Below, in pieces: positions 25,601 to 35,177 of a stretch of 64,000 nt of DNA. The translations under genes and the position numbers were made by a program. The notes beneath the pieces were generated by a model that saw nothing but the letters and a program-made list of their open reading frames with translations, made no database searches and was not told where the DNA came from. Positions within the stretch are counted from its first letter, which is position 1; each line of letters opens with the position of its first letter. The stretch is from Cyclina sinensis. Its lineage: Eukaryota > Mollusca > Bivalvia > Venerida > Veneridae. Where the stretch lies: assembly GCA_012932295.1 (NCBI GenBank), contig JAAONU010000002.1, forward strand, positions 18,203,388 through 18,267,387. Direction: 5' to 3'.

Positions 25601-28600
25601 TATCAATCAAGATTATGTTAACATTGCATTTCATACCAATCAAGATTATGTAAACATTGCATTTGATACCTATCAAGATTATGTTAACATTGCATTTAAT
25701 ACCAATCAAGATTATGTTAACATTGCATTTAATACCAATCAAGATTATGTTAACGTTACATTAAATACCAATCAAGATTATGTTAACATTGCATTTAATA
25801 CCAATCAAGATTATGTTAACGTTACATTTAATACCAATCAAGATTATGTTAAGATTACATTTAATACCAATCAAGATTATGTTAACATTGCATTTAATAC
25901 CAATCAAGATTATGTAAACATTGCATTTGATACCAATCAAGATTATGTTAACATTGCATTTAATACCAATCAAGATTCTGTTAACATTGCATTTAATACC
26001 AATCAAGATTATGTTAACATGGCATTTCATACCAATCAAGATTGTGTTAACATTACATTTAATACCAATCAAGATTATGTTAACATTACATTTAATACCA
26101 ACCAAGATTGTGTTAACATTACATTTAATACCAACCAAGATTGTGTTAACATTATGTTAACATGGCATTTCATACCAATCAAGATTGTGTTAACATTACA
26201 TTTAATACCAATCAAGATTATGTTAACATTACATTTAATACCAACCAAGATTGTGTTAACATTACATTTAATACCAACCAAGATTGTGTTAACATTACAT
26301 TTAATACCAACCAAGATTGTGTTAACATTACATTTAATACCAATCAAGATTATGTTAACATTACATTTAATACCAACCAAGATTGTGTTAACATTACTTT
26401 TAATACCAATCAAGATTATGTTAACATGGCATTTAATACCAATCAAAATTATGTTAACATTACATTAAATACCAATCAAGAGTGTCAAAATGCTAAACAA
26501 ATTTAGATAAGACATTAAACAACCATTTTTCTGGATGGAGTCTGCGTTAAATTGTAACTGTATCGACAAAAATGGCTCCTATATGCTACGTACATTCGTG
26601 CATTGTTTCCACTAAGCTATACCACTATTCCCTTTATAATTCTAATATTTCAAAACACATAAACGTTTCTCACCCTCTGCAAGTATTTCGTAGACTTTTG
26701 TGAAATTCCCAGCAACATTTTTCATATTAAGCACATATTTCCCGAAATCAGCGACTGTGACGCCCTCTATGTACACGTGACTGGAGTAGTCTGTATCTGT
26801 GCTGTTGATCTGTTTACCATTATGCAGCCACTGATACTTCGGTGCCGGATATCCAATAGCGTGCATGGTCAAGGTCACGGACTCAGCAAGGCGAGGTTTA
26901 AATGTAGAATTAACGGTGCGGTCTGGATCTGGCTTTGGTTTGCCTGAAATCAAGGAAATATTTTTACCAAATGTGTTGACAATTTATATCATACCAGTTC
27001 AAATCAAATCAAATATTCTACAATATTTGTGATCACAGAGCCATCTAGAATACTGAGATCTGGAGACACATTAACCAGAAATAGATAAAAATTAAATCTG
27101 TAATGTGACTTACTGATGAAAGTACTTCTATATGAAAGACAAGACCGATACTTATGTCAGAGTAAATGTTAGAACCTCGGTAATGGCGAGGTGAACTAGT
27201 TCAACTGCACTCACCATATGTAGAAAAGTTTACAGGATCTGGTACAGTTGGGGACTCCCCGCGGCTGTTTCTTGATACAACTGTTACATTGTACAGGGTG
27301 TCCTCTAGCAGACTACATAGTATACATGTAAAGTTTTCACCGCCTCTACCACTGGTCAGGTCTGTACAGTTCTGAAGGACTGTCCATGAAAAAGTTACTG
27401 GCCTCTTAAACACTTACTCATGTTGCTGACACTAATTCAAAGGTTAGGCTTTTTCAACGACTTTTTAATAAGAATATTTGGATTTTTTCCCAGCTAATCC
27501 GGGGGTACAAACAAACTTTCACAGCTACAACAAGGTAAATCAGCGCAACACGTTTATCAACCTTTTGTGAAGGGTTGTGTACCGTGAAGCCATAACGGTA
27601 AAAGTTTATTTGAACCCCCGGATTAGCTGGGAAAAACCCACATTTGCCGAGTTCCGGATAACATCTATTCATGGATCCACAGCATGACTATTAAATCTTA
27701 TAACAAAAGGTTTTACCAACAAACATTACCACGTGTTCTTTTGTTATATACATGTTTGTGGTAAAAATATAACTGTACTTCTTTGTCAAATTTATGCTAA
27801 TGTGAGGGGTCAGGGATCCATGAATGTCACAGTGAATCAATAAAAATATCACCTTATGTGAACTGAATATTCAAACAGCTGCATATTTCATTATTAAATA
27901 ACCTAAAGTGACAATAAAGATAAAAATATCAAATAATATCTTGCGAATTACTCTTCATCATAGGAAAGTAAATGATAAGCTTAATGTTAATACAGAGTTA
28001 ACGAAAACAACATAATTTCACTGACAAACAATGCCAAATCAAATTGTCACATTTAGTACTGCAAGTGTTGCAAAAAAACAACTTCATGTACACTTCATAT
28101 AAACAGTTTTAATTTAGCTATTTTAGTCTCTTTTATTAAAAAAAACAAACATACAAAAAAACAAACAAAGAAACAAACAAACATTTTACCAGTGATTTGT
28201 CCACGTGTGTAACGTTCGATGAGGAACGTTTGGGTGTTGTTGTAGTTATAACCGGTGATAAAGCTGAGATGAGCACAAGTTTCATTTATATCAGAAACTT
28301 CGAGACTCGAAACAGGCTCTGGTGGACCTGAATTACAGGAACGTTGGTACATTGTGGATTACTAATTTTGACGTGGAAAAAGGATATATGTAGATACATT
28401 TATCTGTCTAGCTTATAATGTTTGCCATTTTAGTTTTCTTTTTGGCCTGACCTTAACAAGAATGTTTGAAACTGAAAATTTCAAATGTGAAGATAACATG
28501 AGTGCATGTGATAATAAAAAGTGTTATGTCAAATACATGTACTCTAATTCATTTATACAATTATTACTGTGTTTCTGAATTGAAATCTTACACACACAAA

Positions 28601-31600
28601 ATCTATTAGTGACTTGGTATTTTAGATGATTAATTTTTTGAAACTGTCGCTTTAAATATTATAGAGAAGGGCAACGAAAACACTGACCGTCTGCAAGCAG
28701 TTTATACTGCACTATATCAGAACCCAGATGGTTTGAGATGTTTAATGTATACGCCCCGAAGTTTTCGAAGGCCACATCCGATATTATCACCGTACTATTG
28801 TAATCATAGTCTGTACTGTTAACCTCCTTGCCATCATGCGACCAAAAGTACTTTGGAACTGGGTACCCTGAGGCATGGATTGTTAAGGTTACGTTGTCCC
28901 CAAGTCGAGGTTTATATGATGTAGTCAATGGATATCTCGGATCAGGCCTTGGTTTACCTGGGAATAACGACATTTTCAATCCAAGGTGCACAGTAATTGC
29001 ACACAAAAAAAACATCTCCAGTCATCAGATAAAATAATTTGTAAACATTTTAGATACCATAATATGTAAACACATTCGATATCATAATGTGTAAACACAT
29101 CAGATACCATAATGTGTAAACACATCAGACACCATAATTTGTAAACATTTCAAATACCATAATGTGTAAAACATTTATCAGATACCATAATGTGTAAATA
29201 CATCAGGTAGCATAATGTATAAACATTCAAAAGATTCATCAGATACCATAACTTGTAAACATTTCAAATAGCATAATGTGTAAACATTCATCAGATACCA
29301 TAATGTGTAAACATTCCTTGGACATTATAAAGTGTAAACATTCATCACATACTATAATGTGTAAACACATCACATACCATAGTATGTAAACATTCATTAG
29401 ATACCATAATGTGCAAACACATCAGATACCATAATATGTAAACACATCAGATACCTATTATAAAATGTGTAAACATTCATGAGATACCATAATCTGTAAA
29501 CATTCATCAGATACCATAATATGTAAACACATCAGATACCTTAATGTGTAGACATTCATGAGATACCATAATGTGAAAACATTCATCAGATACCATAATA
29601 TGTAAACACTCATCAGATACCATAATGTGTAAACACAACATATACTATAATGTGTAAACATTCATGCCATAATGTGAAAACATTCATCAGATACCATAAT
29701 CTGTAAACATCCATCAGATACCATAATGTGTAAACACAACAGATACCATTATGTGTAAACATTCATCAGATCCCATAATGTGTAGACATTAATCAGATAC
29801 CATAATGTGTAAACAGAACAGATACCATAATGTGTAAACATTCATCAGATCCCATAATGTGTAATCATTAATCAGATACTATAATGTGTAGACACTCATG
29901 AGATACCATAATGTAAAAACATTCATCAGATACCATAATCTGTAAACATTCATCAGATACCATAATCTGTAAACATTCATCAGATACCATAATGTGTAAA
30001 CACAACAGATACCATCATGTGTAAACATTCATCAGATACCATAATGTGTAAAAAGTAAAAAAAATAAATCCATATTCAACACAAAAAATCCAAAAAAAAT
30101 CTTATTAAGCCTAAAGTGAACAAGTCATTATACTGAAATTTGATGTACTTCTGCCATATACAGTAAGGGACAGGTTAAAACTACTACATCGTATAAAATA
30201 AAATCTGAACATGTTAACAACACTGTTAAATATAGTTAAAGAGAACTGTAATACCAAAAGTAGAGAATGTAACAGGTTTGGGAGTACTTGAGGCATTGGC
30301 GCGGCTATTTCCTGACAGCACTGTCAGACTGTATCCTGTACTCTCCGTCAGATTGACTACTACTACACTAAAACGTCTTCCACCATTATCGTCTGCAGAA
30401 TCCATTACTTTTCTTTTAAAATCTACAATATCAGAAAACTCCATTTACAGTAGATTAGAGTAAATAGCACTGTTCGTGACAGTTTTAGATTCCAGAAAGA
30501 TTTGTCAGGATTACTTTTATTGATGTATTTTAAAACAATTTAATACGGCAATCGTAGCAATTTTCTTGCAATAAAAGGTTTAAGTGTTTCTGTGTCGCAT
30601 GAGTTTTCTAGTGAACATAACCGGTGTACTGCTTTTAAGAAATTACTACAGCTCTACAGATGAAGAAACAATCAAACATAAAAAGGTGGGGAAAACAATA
30701 ATCTCTTTTTCTACAGTTTAATCAACTACAATCAAGGGTAGTGTAACTGCTTATAAATAAGAAAGAAATACAACAGTTTCGCAAAAAAGTCTCGAAAAGT
30801 TTATCAGAGATTTTCAAAAATATTTGTGCTGCTGAAAATTGGCTGGCATACCGGTAAGATTTCCGTCGAGCATTTTCATGATGTAGAAGGTTTGTCTATC
30901 ATTGTAGTCAAAGCCTGTGAAGAAACTCAAGTTTACAGAGCTGGCTGTGACTCCAGACACACTGAGGTTGGTTACAGGTTCCGGGGGACCTAGACCGTAA
31001 ATGATATATATTTTTAGACAACCGTCAAAATTGGAAAATCACTTAAAATGTGTTCATATATTAGAATATTTCCTAAGTTCTACTACTCATTGTTAAAAAC
31101 AAATAGATTAAAACTTTGATGCTGTAACCTACTTATGTTCTATCAGATTGCTCCACCAGGATTGGAGCTATAAGCCTATGGTGTTATTCGGATTTTTAAC
31201 CTAGTGGTATCTAAAGAGCTCCCGAAAGTCAAACCATTAAGCAACCTCTGTTTCCATTACTAAGATTGTTCACGTTCCTTATCCAGTAAAACTGACAGAA
31301 TCACTTTATCCATGTTCAGTGTATCAAGGAACCATAACTTCCAATTCGTCGAGGCAAATAAATTTAGTACGTACCGTCAGCTTGTATATCAAACTGTAAG
31401 GAATAATTTCCGCCATCATTCTTCATGAGAAGATTGTACTGCCCAAAGTCCTCTACAGCTATATTAGCCAGGTTCAGCACAGTTGTATTGTCAGTGTCCG
31501 TGTGATTGAACAGTTCTGTACCATTGTGCGACCAGTAGTAGGTTGGTGCTGGGTAACCAACCACGTGCACAGTGATCTCAACACTTTTACCTAACCGAGG

Positions 31601-33324
31601 TTTGAATGTCTTGTTCAGAGGAAAATTAGGGTCTGGTTCCGGGGGACCTAAGTTATTCACGCAAAACTTCATTGCACATCTTAAACTAATATCAATGTTA
31701 CGATTAAGAATACTTTACTTTTAAAAAGAATTCAAAATGTATATCATCTGTACTTAAAAACGAAGCTAATAACGCTTTAGTCGCTTAACACTGACAGGAA
31801 CTGAAAAGAAATGTATAAAACAAGTGATTGATTTGGTAGTATTTAAATGTATTCTCTATACTCACATAGTACAGAAAGGTCTTCTGTGCGTGACTGATTG
31901 CCGAGATCATTTTGGCATGTAAGTCTATATTTGCCAGTGTCTGTGCAGTTCATAGATGGGATAGTGATTTCCAGGATCCCTTCTTGTTCACCAGTAAACC
32001 ATGTTGTATTATCTGACAGGGACTTGAAGGTAGTTACAGGGGGTGGATCTCCCTCTACTTTTACTCGCATATGAAAATTGTCATGTTGAAAAACTGTTCT
32101 TGAAGTTATGTTTACAGACAGTATCTTTGCAGGATCTAAATAAAATGTACAACAGCAATGACTAAGATAAACTGTTTGATTGCCAGACCTTAACAGTATG
32201 ATAATACTGATATCACTGTGTAAACACCAACATTAGTTTATCTTTTTACTTTATTTCTTTATTTATGCAGTTAGGTTGTGCAAACTACACACATAGTAGA
32301 ATTAAGAATTTTGTTTACACAAACGGAGTGTCTGGGGGAAAAATTGCATACAGTTCAGTTTGACTTGAGAACAATAATGAAATGAGATACTTACACAAGA
32401 CATCCAGATAGAAGATGTATATATCTTTATGTAAGCCTGGTTCTGCGTTTGGTTCTAGGATAGTAATATTGGACGCTGTACATGTGTACAGCCCACTTGA
32501 ATTTCTCATTACATTTTTTAAAGTCAATGTTTTACTGTATTCAACAGGAACAAAATTGAACAACCAGTACACCTGTTTAGCAGTAACGTTACACACAACT
32601 GTCAAATTTTCTCCTTCTGTCACCTCCTTCCTGTCAATTGTTGAATTCAGATCTAAAACAGCAAAAAAAGCAACTACTGCATGCTCACAATGAATGCAGT
32701 TATCATCATATTTGTCTTGAGTATTGTGCCAGAGGTCATGTGACAGACATGTGACAGAATCGCACCAATCGAAGTGTTATACAACACGAAAACTGGTCAG
32801 AACTCAAAAGGCCAGCAATTAACAGTAGTTTAAAAAAAATCTCCAAAACATTTACAAAAATATGTGTATGATTTAAGAACATTAAGTGATTTTTTATTCT
32901 TTTGCATCATAAAATATTCAAACAACAAATACACTGAAAACGACATTTAACCAGAAAGAGATTTGCGGTCAAAATATAATTATGATATTCTAAAAGGAAT
33001 AAGGAAATCCGATGAAAACGTATTTAAATTGTTTCAGATAAAGTCAAAGTATTGCTTGTTTTGCTTTAACCTGTAAAACTATACATGAAAGTAGACCGAC
33101 AATAACCTATGTTCATCTACTTCCTTCTATTTGCTTCAGGAAAATACTGTATTGTAAGTTTGTGTACAAATCATACTTCTAGAGTAAAAGCTGTATTTTT
33201 CTTCACATAAAGATAAAAATTACTTACCTGGTTTTGATGCTGGTGTGTTGTCAGCGGAAGTCACACTACATAAAATGTATACAGTCAAAACAACTAAGGA
33301 TAAATGTTTAACAAACTGTTCCAT
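19547..33324 (-). CDS. Ig/FN3 single-pass membrane protein, 14 coding exons
   Basis: Hand-assembled gene. Exons 5' to 3' on the minus strand are 33324-33228, 32652-32395, 32135-31866, 31647-31375, 30989-30852, 30422-30255, 28957-28688, 28327-28190, 27412-27215, 26943-26674, 22055-21915, 21685-21494, 20627-20493 and 19641-19547. They total 2,643 bp, or 880 residues plus stop. Every intron is phase 1 with GT-AG ends, and the frame stays open throughout. Domains: signal peptide 1-24, Ig 33-118, Ig 119-208, Ig 209-299, FN3 300-401, Ig 402-491, FN3 492-603, Ig 604-693, FN3 694-804, transmembrane helix about 818-839, cytoplasmic tail 840-880. Many NxS/T sites support an extracellular role. By architecture it is a cell-adhesion or recognition receptor of the broad NCAM/nephrin type; the ligand is unknown and no orthologue is claimed. 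Intron 10 contains a broken sixth Ig exon. Confidence 0.85.
19840..20425. repeat. 46-bp minisatellite in intron 13
   Basis: About 13 near-identical copies of a 46-bp unit ('gaaccagaagcagacgtctt' then 'tgtccatttacattatatac'). Each contains ACGTCTG and CAGACGT 11 bases apart, so every unit can form a small hairpin. The array occupies most of the 850-bp intron between the transmembrane and tail exons and ends about 70 bp from exon 13. Confidence 0.95.
20493..20627 (-). CDS. exon 13: transmembrane helix
   Basis: 45 residues (805-849). A short Ser/Lys/Thr-rich stalk leads into 'YIGYVSGGVGVVILIIVIIA', continuing IIF and then a basic stop-transfer RCRR. This orients the Ig/FN3 part outside. A strong donor (T|GTAAGT) follows. 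The GxxGG pattern could support helix packing (inference). Confidence 0.88.
20628..21493 (-). other. intron 12
   Basis: AT-rich, no repeats or exon-like sequence seen. Confidence 0.6.
21494..21685 (-). CDS. exon 12: FN3 domain 3, second half
   Basis: 64 residues (741-804) with 'STYNIYIVANNARGEANKSN' and 'TISFTTS', a typical FN3 end. The acceptor is 'attgaaag|TC'. The donor is a weak GTTCGT, kept because it alone preserves the phase-1 junction to the transmembrane exon. Confidence 0.8.
21915..22055 (-). CDS. exon 11: FN3 domain 3, first half
   Basis: 47 residues (694-740): 'PPDAVTQLNATDVTANTVHL', then 'HWKAGFDYGSNQTFKVKGS'. The acceptor is 'gggatatttcag|GC', the donor T|GTAAGT. In the current gene it must splice from exon 10, because the exon between them is broken. 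Confidence 0.85.
22457..22586 (-). pseudogene. broken sixth Ig exon (3' half only)
   Basis: Read on the minus strand, this is the C-terminal half of another Ig exon: 'MIKIPSVTPDDFGLYVLNMK', then about 20 residues ending 'LNEDG' at a usable donor (G|GTACGA, phase 1). It aligns with the ends of exons 4, 7 and 10. Upstream the frame meets a stop (TAG) within two codons, exactly where the 46-bp array begins. The B-C strand half and the acceptor are not present anywhere in the block. It cannot be spliced in as it stands, and skipping it leaves the gene in frame. Confidence 0.85.
22587..23748. repeat. 46-bp minisatellite in intron 10 (array A)
   Basis: About 25 copies of a 46-bp unit ('cttagcctatgtgatacagt' then 'tatactacaatagctataaa'), the period confirmed at 22811 and 22857. 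Variants aaaataacagg and acaataacagg are clustered, the former mostly in the right half. The left end joins the broken Ig exon directly; the right end runs into the 45-bp array. Confidence 0.95.
23749..25332. repeat. 45-bp minisatellite in intron 10 (array B)
   Basis: About 35 copies of a 45-bp unit ('gacaacttgtttgtgatgat' then 'gtcctattgctatgtgctct'). Because 45 is divisible by 3 and the unit lacks stops in some frames, it yields long ORFs on both strands (about 533 and 405 codons). These are artefacts: a pure 15-residue repeat within an intron. Confidence 0.97.
25333..25540. other. unique spacer within the minisatellite block
   Basis: About 200 bp of non-repetitive DNA between arrays B and C. 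It was checked on the minus strand for a missing FN3 or Ig exon; none was found, although 'tactcacag' near 25485 resembles a donor. Confidence 0.5.
25541..26482. repeat. 33-bp minisatellite in intron 10 (array C)
   Basis: About 28 copies of a 33-bp unit ('acatttaataccaatcaaga' then 'ttatgttaacatt'). The 11-codon period gives open frames on both strands, none of them genes. The right part (after about 26019) is enriched for 'accaaccaagattgtg' variants. Confidence 0.95.
26674..26943 (-). CDS. exon 10: cysteine-less Ig-like domain 5
   Basis: 90 residues (604-693) with 'GYPAPKYQWLHNGKQINST' and 'ADFGKYVLNMKNVAGN'. It lacks both disulfide cysteines (A and L in their places). The acceptor is 'ttgatttcag' and the donor GTGAGA. 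It is the last intact Ig exon before the minisatellite block. Confidence 0.88.
27215..27412 (-). CDS. exon 9: FN3 domain 2, second half
   Basis: 66 residues (538-603) beginning VFKRPVTFSW and closing 'LYNVTVVSRNSRGESP..PVNFSTY', the typical FN3 F-G strands. The acceptor 'catgagtaag|TG' has a poor pyrimidine tract; I chose it because it is the only one that keeps phase 1 and avoids stops. A hairpin element sits 71 bp upstream of it. The donor GTGAGT is strong. Confidence 0.8.
27483..27636. mobile_element. fold-back element in intron 8
   Basis: The ends are 23-24-bp inverted repeats: 'cccagctaatccgggggt' on the left, and its reverse complement 'acccccggattagctggg' on the right, each extended by an A/T run. 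The 110-bp interior is unique. A MITE-like insertion is likely. It lies just upstream of the exon 9 acceptor, whose pyrimidine tract is poor. Confidence 0.75.
28190..28327 (-). CDS. exon 8: FN3 domain 2, first half
   Basis: 46 residues (492-537): 'PPEPVSSLEVSDINETCAHL' and 'ITGYNYNNTQTFLIE'. 138 bp with phase-1 ends, parallel to exon 5. The donor is GTAAAA. It carries a cysteine (ETCAHL) at a position where the other FN3 halves have V. Confidence 0.85.
28688..28957 (-). CDS. exon 7: cysteine-less Ig-like domain 4
   Basis: 90 residues (402-491), containing 'GYPVPKYFWSHDGKEVNST' and 'ENFGAYTLNISNHLGS'. No cysteine occurs at either disulfide position (A and L instead). 270 bp long, identical in length to exon 10, so these exons probably arose by internal duplication. 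Confidence 0.88.
29037..30048. repeat. about 27-bp minisatellite in intron 6
   Basis: About 37 degenerate copies of 'ataccataatgtgtaaacat' plus 'tcatcag', with frequent indels giving 22-29-bp periods. The right end is about 200 bp from exon 6. Confidence 0.9.
30255..30422 (-). CDS. exon 6: FN3 domain 1, second half
   Basis: 56 residues (346-401) with the typical F-G strand pattern 'GYSLTVLSGNSRANASST' and closing 'KPVTFSTF'. The acceptor is 'gatattgtag|AT'. The donor is GTATTA, a weak match. The codon split across the junction restores the frame with exon 7. Confidence 0.85.
30852..30989 (-). CDS. exon 5: FN3 domain 1, first half
   Basis: 46 residues (300-345) starting 'PPEPVTNLSVSGVTASSVNL', the A-B strands of a fibronectin type III domain, then 'FFTGFDYNDRQTFYI'. 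Exactly 138 bp, like exon 8. The donor GTATGC is weaker than average. Confidence 0.85.
31375..31647 (-). CDS. exon 4: cysteine-less Ig-like domain 3
   Basis: A 91-residue domain, residues 209-299. It begins 'PPEPDPNFPL' and has the core 'HVVGYPAPTYYWSHNGTE' and F strand 'EDFGQYNLLMKND'. Both positions that normally carry the disulfide are hydrophobic (V and L). Length, splice phase and motifs match exons 7 and 10. Confidence 0.88.
31866..32135 (-). CDS. exon 3: Ig domain 2 (first cysteine missing)
   Basis: A 90-residue Ig-like domain, residues 119-208, joined to exon 2 as '..LDVLYPAKIL', a typical Ig-Ig junction. The F strand is canonical ('DTGKYRLTCQNDLGN'), but where the B-strand cysteine is expected the sequence reads 'MRVKVEGDPPP' with no Cys. 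The C-strand tryptophan is also not in its usual place. Confidence 0.85.
32395..32652 (-). CDS. exon 2: Ig domain 1 (with both cysteines)
   Basis: An 86-residue Ig-like domain, residues 33-118. It shows the B-strand cysteine in 'NLTVVCNVTA', the core tryptophan in 'VYWLF' and the F-strand 'GLYTCTASN'. The acceptor follows a T-rich tract and the donor is T|GTAAGT. This is the only clearly canonical disulfide-bearing Ig domain in the protein. Confidence 0.9.
32653..33227 (-). other. intron 1
   Basis: Ordinary AT-rich intron between the signal-peptide exon and Ig1; nothing else seen. Confidence 0.6.
33228..33324 (-). CDS. exon 1: start codon and signal peptide
   Basis: Starts MEQFVKHLSLVVLTVYILCS, a charged n-region, hydrophobic core and small residues before a likely cleavage after VTSA. 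The ATG is preceded by 'gaacaaa' and followed by an open frame into a strong donor (CAG|GTAAGT). It ends in phase 1. No other upstream ATG in this frame gives a signal peptide. Confidence 0.85.
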
Positions 33325-33970
33325 TTTGTTCAGTCAGTATGTTTTGTTAACAGAATGGTACTGACAAATATGTTTTGTTTTAATCAGTAATAAGACAGCT
33401 GATAACAAAACAACTTGTACAACATAACTCACTTCACTGGATGCAAAGATAAAACTTTTCGAAACAGGGATGATAATATCTGAAAACTGATACCGATTAG
33501 TAATGATAAAATCCTAATAAGCATGTAGAATAAACTTTAAAAGTCAGATTTCGATAATAACTCTGTAAACAGTGGCTTTCAAAGGTTACACTTGTTTCTG
33601 ACGCGTATTTACAGGATGCTGTAGCAAAGATGAGGAAATCAGCCATTAGTCAAGTTTTTTCATCTTTAAATGCAAAAAAAAAAAATCAGTATTCACGTTC
33701 ACAGAAAGCAAATGTTAACAATCAGCTCTTTTTTTCTTCAACGAAAGAGTCATAGTTTTTGACACATACTAGATGTTTGTAGCTAGTTACTACCAACTGT
33801 GTATTTACGGTAAACGGCCACATGTGACTGTCTGATATATTGAGGTGATGACCATCATATCTTTATCATAAATTTTGATAAGTTCACTTGAAGTATATAC
33901 ACTCAGTGCGATATGGGATGGCCTCTTAAAATAACTTGTCTACACGACATGTTGATTAATCGGCGCTCTT
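33325..33970 (-). promoter_or_regulatory. 5' flank of the Ig/FN3 gene
   Basis: Upstream of the start codon on the minus strand. It must contain the 5' UTR and promoter if exon 1 is the first exon. I see no convincing TATA box or CpG island, so the assignment rests on position alone. Confidence 0.3.
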
Positions 33971-34716
33971 TATCTATCTATGTGAGTTTATTTATCGTCG
34001 GTACCGGTTGCCCATATGACCGACACCCCTGCAGAGATTAGTTATTTTATGTTGTGGGGGATAGTGCAAGATACAGAAAGCATCCCGTTCCAGAGACACC
34101 CCTGGTTCTTTTACATGCTCGGTGTACAGTACTGATACATGGGACCTCGGTTTAACGTCTCATCCGAAAGACAATTAGTAATGTTAATGGAGGAGCAAAA
34201 GTTGTGGACTAGTTGTTATTGGGGATTAATTTCTTTTATCATTATGACGTTTAACTGAATGAAAATTAGTAAAATTGAACTAAGGTATTAACCTGAAAAA
34301 GTTATGAAATATTCCAGTCGTTAAAATTCCCGGAGCTTACATGTTCTTTGGTATGGAAACAATAAAATATACTATATTTTCCTATTTTTAATATACAAAT
34401 TATATAAGCCACTTAGTCGTCCTAATAGAAACCTCGTTATTAGATATTAGAACTATAGGTAACGTATGCCCCTGGATCTGCTAGTGCAACCTTTAGAGTG
34501 ATTAAAAGTTACGCCCCCCCTAACCCAAAATCCTGGATCCGCCCCTGCTAAATATATGCTTTCTGTATCTACACCCCCTCCCCACCGCTCCGCCCCCCCC
34601 CCTCCCCCCCCCCCCCCCCCCACACACACAATATAAAACAACTAATCTCTGCAGTGGGCGTCGGTAATATGGGCAACGGGTACCGACGATAAATAAACGA
34701 ATAGATAGATAGATGG
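33971..34716. mobile_element. element with about 75-bp terminal inverted repeats
   Basis: The left end ('tatctatctatgtgagttta' then 'tttatcgtcggtaccggttg') recurs inverted at the right end (34640-34716), with 'tatctatcta' outermost at both sides. The left portion is homologous to the repeat at 8033-8315. The interior holds a C-rich tract (34590-34620), CA repeats, and 'aaatcctggatccgcccctg', which resembles a common transposon end. It may be composite. Confidence 0.55.
34590..34632. repeat. poly-C tract with CA repeat
   Basis: Runs of 9-17 C interrupted by T, then (CA)n. The minus strand could form a G-quadruplex. The polyglycine ORF here is an artefact. Confidence 0.9.
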
Positions 34717-34823
34717 CCTACGCATTAATCTCCCCTTTGCTGTGTGATGTGGTGCTACATATGGCGAAATCATTCGGAACACCTCGGGCGACTTCAATAA
34801 GTCACCTCGGAAATAATGTCAAT

Positions 34824-35002
34824 CGTAACAACTCGGCCTTTTCCGACAACTTCGTATAAAAGACCTCGTATGCAAGTGTATGAACATTCTGCCATGTTTG
34901 TTTATATTTTTATTAAAGCCGAGGCAAATTACCGTTGGTGTATTCATACACTTACATACGAGGTCTTCATGCGAAGATGTCGGAGAAAGCCGAGTTGTTA
35001 CG
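34824..35002. mobile_element. inverted-repeat element, about 60-bp arms
   Basis: The left arm 34824-34884 ('cgtaacaactcggccttttc' onward) is mirrored at 34943-35002 with about 8 differences and a 58-bp loop. Non-coding. The divergence suggests an old fold-back or MITE insertion. Confidence 0.75.
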
Positions 35003-35177
35003 ACTGATGGCGAAATAAGAACTTAGTAAATTTCGGCTTAAATGTTTCCGGTTATTTATTTCTGTATTTTTCCGGTTTCTTTTGAAGTTGCTTATTTAAT
35101 AAAGACCTGAAGAGCAAGTGTGATACAATTAAGTAAACGCTTATGTTTGAAATGATAGGATACTGAACGTTTCGCTA

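Noticed and set aside
25761..26506. Overlapping ORFs of 79-149 codons on both strands
   Set aside because: Translations of the 33-bp intronic minisatellite.
29037..30048. Possible CRISPR-like array of short repeats
   Set aside because: Units are directly tandem with no unique spacers and vary in length; this is an intronic minisatellite in a eukaryotic gene.
34453..34641. Glycine-rich ORF on the minus strand
   Set aside because: Translation of a poly-C/CA tract.
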